Shown here piece after piece: positions 60,982 through 64,000 of a DNA stretch of 64,000 nucleotides. This DNA comes from Trypanosoma brucei gambiense DAL972 (lineage: Eukaryota > Euglenozoa > Kinetoplastea > Trypanosomatida > Trypanosomatidae). Location of the stretch: contig NC_026737.1 in assembly GCF_000210295.1 (NCBI RefSeq), positions 1,054,001 to 1,118,000 on the forward strand, in the 5' to 3' direction. Position numbers and translations under genes: made by a program. The notes under the pieces are model-generated. The model ran no database searches and was not told where the DNA came from. It saw only the letters and a list, made by a program, of their open reading frames with translations. Position 1 is the stretch's first letter. Each line of letters starts with the position of its first letter.

Positions 60982-63963
60982 CTACTCTCTAGCAACTGCG
61001 TTGGCTTCACACACCTGCTGAATGCTCTTGCACATCTTTTGAGGGATCAGAGTTCCCTCCACACGCACCGTTAACAGGTGTGGCCTCATTTGCACTAACC
61101 GCAGGAGCGCTGCACCACCCACAGTAGAAATGGGATTGTTTGACAAATCCAAATGGCCCAGCGAGGCTCCACATTCCGTCAGCAAAACCTGGACAAGTTC
61201 CACCACTTCATTATTCTCCATGTTGTTGTGACTTAAGTTGAGATACTCCAATCCGCTATTCAGTCGCAGCACTTGCACGACTGGGAGTATGCCCTTTGGT
61301 CCAATATAATTCATGGACGTATCAACACGAGACACGAAAATACCGGGCTTGTCAGGAAAGTAACGCATCAACACACTGTTGGGTTTAACGCATGCGCGGC
61401 GACAGTAGGCGACATACTGTTGGCGAAGGCCCAGTAAATTCATTTCCACAGCATCTAACTCCTCCTCCTGTCCGCGACAGATTGGGGAGTCAAATTTAGC
61501 CGCAGGAATCAGCCGTGGAAGAAAGGAGTTATTGTGTTCCCCTCGGGACGCACCGGCCGAGCAAGAGAAGGAAAAGGAATTAAGAGGTGCTGGGTCCGAC
61601 TGGGGGCCGGATAAATCGACGGAATTACCCCACGGTATTTGCTTATTTTGTGGAGTCTTCGGCTTGTAAATGGGGTCACTTGACGTTCCCCGACTAGCAG
61701 CAACAGAAACGGCTGGAAGTAGTCCCTTCGCCTCTTCCGGCTCCTCTTCACTGCTCACGCTCGCGCGGGAATATTTGGGAATGACGTCAGTGTCCTTGAA
61801 GCACAACGTGCCACTGTTGCCTGACACCTTCTTCAATGAGGGTTGGATGATACCAAGGTCACAGGAACGCTTTTTGTCGCTACCACTGGTTACCTTAGAG
61901 GATTCTCCCCATTGCTTCTGTTCCCTCTTTTCAGCCCCCCCCACTCCTACTGCACTTTCCACGCAGGTTCCCCTATCTTCACTTCCTTTCCCCCATTTTG
62001 TCACGACAGTGTCCTGGCCCCTTTGTCCACAGAAACGAGTGGTGTTGTGGAGGGTGTCGGACGTCGCGCTCGTGTTAAGCCTTAAACCAGCACATGAGGA
62101 AGTTGTGGGGACTCCGCTAGCAAAACGCCCTGCCAACGACACTTGCGACAATACTTTGTGGTTGAGAGGCTGCCCCAGCTGCGTCGATTCCTGGGTTCTC
62201 CGTGATGGCGTCGGCGTTTTCTCTACCGATGATGATATCTTGGGGGACTGTGAGCGACATTCCCCTGTGCTAAGTGTTGGTGGGGCACCTGGCGATGTAT
62301 TCAGGGTGTTTGGAGCCCCAAACTCTGACGTCTTTTGCTTAGAATCACTCAATGCAGAATCGCAACCGTTGGCCACCGGTCGGCGCGCTGCCGTCGTTTC
62401 CCCCAGACGCATACTCTTATCCATCGAGTTTCCCGTTGTTGCATCAAAGTGGGCCGTTTTGGCGGTTTTGAGCTGCTCTCCTCCCTTCAGTTTCCCAGGG
62501 TCGTGAGACGCCTCGCACGCAAGCGAGTCTACAGAAAAAATCAGGCTTTCTTGCCTGACTATCGGCAACGGTGCGCTCGAAGGTTGTCTTTTATTATTCA
62601 CCGCAGCCGGGGCTGCAGTACCGCTCTTCACTGAACTAGGGGGGTGTAGATGTGAACGATGTACCTCTTCACAAATAAGCCTTTTACCGTCAAGAGCCCT
62701 TCTTTCCAACAATACAGTTTCTCCCGCGCACGTAAAGTGTTTCTGAGAAGCGTTTCCTTCCGTTAGTTTGTTGAGCTCCGTGCATAACTGCGTGGAACTG
62801 GAACACGGTATTCCAGGGGAAGGGGTTGAATGCCAGGGAGGCAGTAATTCCCTTCCTTGGGCTATAGAGGTGGTGTTCGAGCTGGCCTTATCCCTATTTA
62901 CGCAAATGCCCGGTGTACATGGCGTTGGGGGATGTTCCTGCACATGAACATTGCGGACGAAGCGGCCTGGCGGTGCAGTCTCTCCTGACTTTCCATTTAA
63001 TGAAGAAGGCGGCAGCGGTGGGGGCAGGTTCGGCATCCCCACCCGTTCTGTGAGCTTGGATGTATCTAGGCAAGGGGTTGGTGTGCCGCTTCTGCGGTAT
63101 CGGTCACCTGATGGCGTTTCAGACCCTTGCGACGTCTCCTGTTGGTCCCAGTCACCAGCCAGTTCGTTACGAGGAGCACCGCATCCAATCTTCTGTGGAA
63201 GACCAAGCATGTATCCCTTGTGACGCTCAACAGGCACAACATAGGGTGAACTCTTAGCTAACATTTCAGCGCGAGCGCGTAGGCATTGCTCGATGCTCCT
63301 AACGAAGCCTCTTTCCCTTTGAGAAGAACGGTAAAGAGCCTCGAGCCACTGAAACTCGTCGTCCACATTCAGAACCTGAAGGTTCCCTAGGAGCACACCG
63401 CAAACACGACTCTCCAGAAAGGGAAACCGCGAGAGCATGCCGAGGGTCATCGCAGCCAACTCCTCCGCAAGCAGTTTAACCACAGAGCTAACAGACTCCT
63501 CGACAACTGCGACCTCCCTGCGGTCGCCCACCGCGGCATTTTCACGTACTGCTTGTAGCCGGCTTATAAGGGTTTCCAGTCGTGGGTCTGATACGTCGAT
63601 ATCTTCGATAAAGACACCTTCGCATGGCATGTCATGCAGGGACGGCATCAGCTTCTTGAAAGCCTGAACACGGTCTTCTGATGTCTTAATAGCACTCAGA
63701 TTAAAGGGATGTAGCTCCTGTTCACACTTTAACTCCCCGTAGGTGGCGTCACTTGATATATGTACACCAACCTCGGGCACTTTGCGACCCATTTGCGCTG
63801 CACAAATAGAGACTTCATTGACAGCTGATGGCAATTCCTCAAACACACCAGAACCTGCTTCGTTGCTAATTGTACCCACGTACCGGGTGGTCTGTTTCCC
63901 TACATCCGTGTCGGTTAATGCGTGACCTTTGTTCCAGAAAGGCTTCACGAGCGTTGAAGACAT
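60982..63963 (-). CDS. Leucine-rich-repeat protein with long disordered middle
   Basis: 993 residues from an ATG at 63963. The C-terminal 110 residues form a ribonuclease-inhibitor-type LRR segment: LEYLNLSHNNMENNEV, then GHLDLSNNPISTVGG, then a capping strand LLTVRVEG. Residues 100-250 are helical (QAVRENAAVGDRREVAVVEE). The middle 250-860 is Ser/Thr/Pro/Gly-rich with no fold seen. LRR domains bind proteins; many trypanosome LRR proteins of this type are cytoskeletal, but nothing in the sequence fixes the place. The final repeat count is small, so the domain could pack on another part of the protein. Confidence 0.88.
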   Translation of the reverse strand: MSSTLVKPFWNKGHALTDTDVGKQTTRYVGTISNEAGSGVFEELPSAVNEVSICAAQMGRKVPEVGVHISSDATYGELKCEQELHPFNLSAIKTSEDRVQAFKKLMPSLHDMPCEGVFIEDIDVSDPRLETLISRLQAVRENAAVGDRREVAVVEESVSSVVKLLAEELAAMTLGMLSRFPFLESRVCGVLLGNLQVLNVDDEFQWLEALYRSSQRERGFVRSIEQCLRARAEMLAKSSPYVVPVERHKGYMLGLPQKIGCGAPRNELAGDWDQQETSQGSETPSGDRYRRSGTPTPCLDTSKLTERVGMPNLPPPLPPSSLNGKSGETAPPGRFVRNVHVQEHPPTPCTPGICVNRDKASSNTTSIAQGRELLPPWHSTPSPGIPCSSSTQLCTELNKLTEGNASQKHFTCAGETVLLERRALDGKRLICEEVHRSHLHPPSSVKSGTAAPAAVNNKRQPSSAPLPIVRQESLIFSVDSLACEASHDPGKLKGGEQLKTAKTAHFDATTGNSMDKSMRLGETTAARRPVANGCDSALSDSKQKTSEFGAPNTLNTSPGAPPTLSTGECRSQSPKISSSVEKTPTPSRRTQESTQLGQPLNHKVLSQVSLAGRFASGVPTTSSCAGLRLNTSATSDTLHNTTRFCGQRGQDTVVTKWGKGSEDRGTCVESAVGVGGAEKREQKQWGESSKVTSGSDKKRSCDLGIIQPSLKKVSGNSGTLCFKDTDVIPKYSRASVSSEEEPEEAKGLLPAVSVAASRGTSSDPIYKPKTPQNKQIPWGNSVDLSGPQSDPAPLNSFSFSCSAGASRGEHNNSFLPRLIPAAKFDSPICRGQEEELDAVEMNLLGLRQQYVAYCRRACVKPNSVLMRYFPDKPGIFVSRVDTSMNYIGPKGILPVVQVLRLNSGLEYLNLSHNNMENNEVVELVQVLLTECGASLGHLDLSNNPISTVGGAALLRLVQMRPHLLTVRVEGTLIPQKMCKSIQQVCEANAVARE

Positions 63964-64000
63964 AGCGTTGCTGTCACTTTTCCGTGAGACTGCGATCTTT

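Overview
The window is nuclear DNA of a trypanosomatid and most probably Trypanosoma brucei (or a close relative), chromosome 4. Twenty-one convincing protein genes lie on the minus strand with no strand switch. None needs an intron. Starts are typically preceded, on the sense strand, by a pyrimidine tract and an AG, as expected for spliced-leader addition inside one polycistronic transcription unit. The chromosome assignment is from memory of the gene order monoglyceride lipase, vacuolar pyrophosphatase VP1, ApaH-like phosphatase ALPH2 and the editing proteins MRB4150/MRB4160. No database was searched.

Layout, left to right (so 3' to 5' along the transcript). 1-2355 is a 5'-complete but window-truncated CCDC39 (axonemal ruler) gene. 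3.2-5.2 kb encodes an Omp85/Sam50-like beta-barrel candidate. 5.8-12.0 kb holds two large mitochondrial proteins that I take to be the RNA-editing factors MRB4150 and MRB4160. 12.2-13.1 kb is an FtsJ-type 2'-O-methyltransferase. 14.0-16.5 kb is a protein with a 78-residue tandem repeat. 17.9-19.4 kb has a C2 protein and a smaller partner. 19.9-22.6 kb is an FtsH/m-AAA protease. 24.5-26.2 kb is an unusual Rab-like GTPase. 29.9-32.2 kb is an RRM protein with very long untranslated flanks. 33.6-48.0 kb is gene-dense: a zinc-finger protein, a beta-1,3-type glycosyltransferase, a SET-domain protein, an FG nucleoporin, CutA, ALPH2, CFAP300, a p24 cargo receptor and an acylated monoglyceride lipase. 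50.5-56.5 kb holds an unrecognised 550-residue protein and the proton pyrophosphatase VP1. 61.0-64.0 kb is a leucine-rich-repeat protein.

Themes. Mitochondrial gene expression and proteostasis (MRB4150, MRB4160, FtsH, the putative outer-membrane barrel, a SET protein with a presequence-like N-terminus), flagellar assembly (CCDC39, CFAP300) and membrane/organelle biology (VP1 in acidocalcisomes, ALPH2 with a glycosomal signal, p24, GPI or glycan glycosyltransferase, Rab). Neighbours in such units are co-transcribed but are not functional operons. Regulation is expected mainly in the untranslated regions.

The longest gene-free stretches are 26.2-29.9 kb and 56.5-61.0 kb. The first is a microsatellite and homopolymer-rich 3' flank of the RRM gene. 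The second contains a GC-richer island that looks like a decayed gene. Two further points stand out: an 848-nt leader with no AUG upstream of the RRM gene, and a natural Gln-to-Leu change in the switch II motif of the Rab-like protein. I saw no virus, CRISPR array, transposon or toxin gene.
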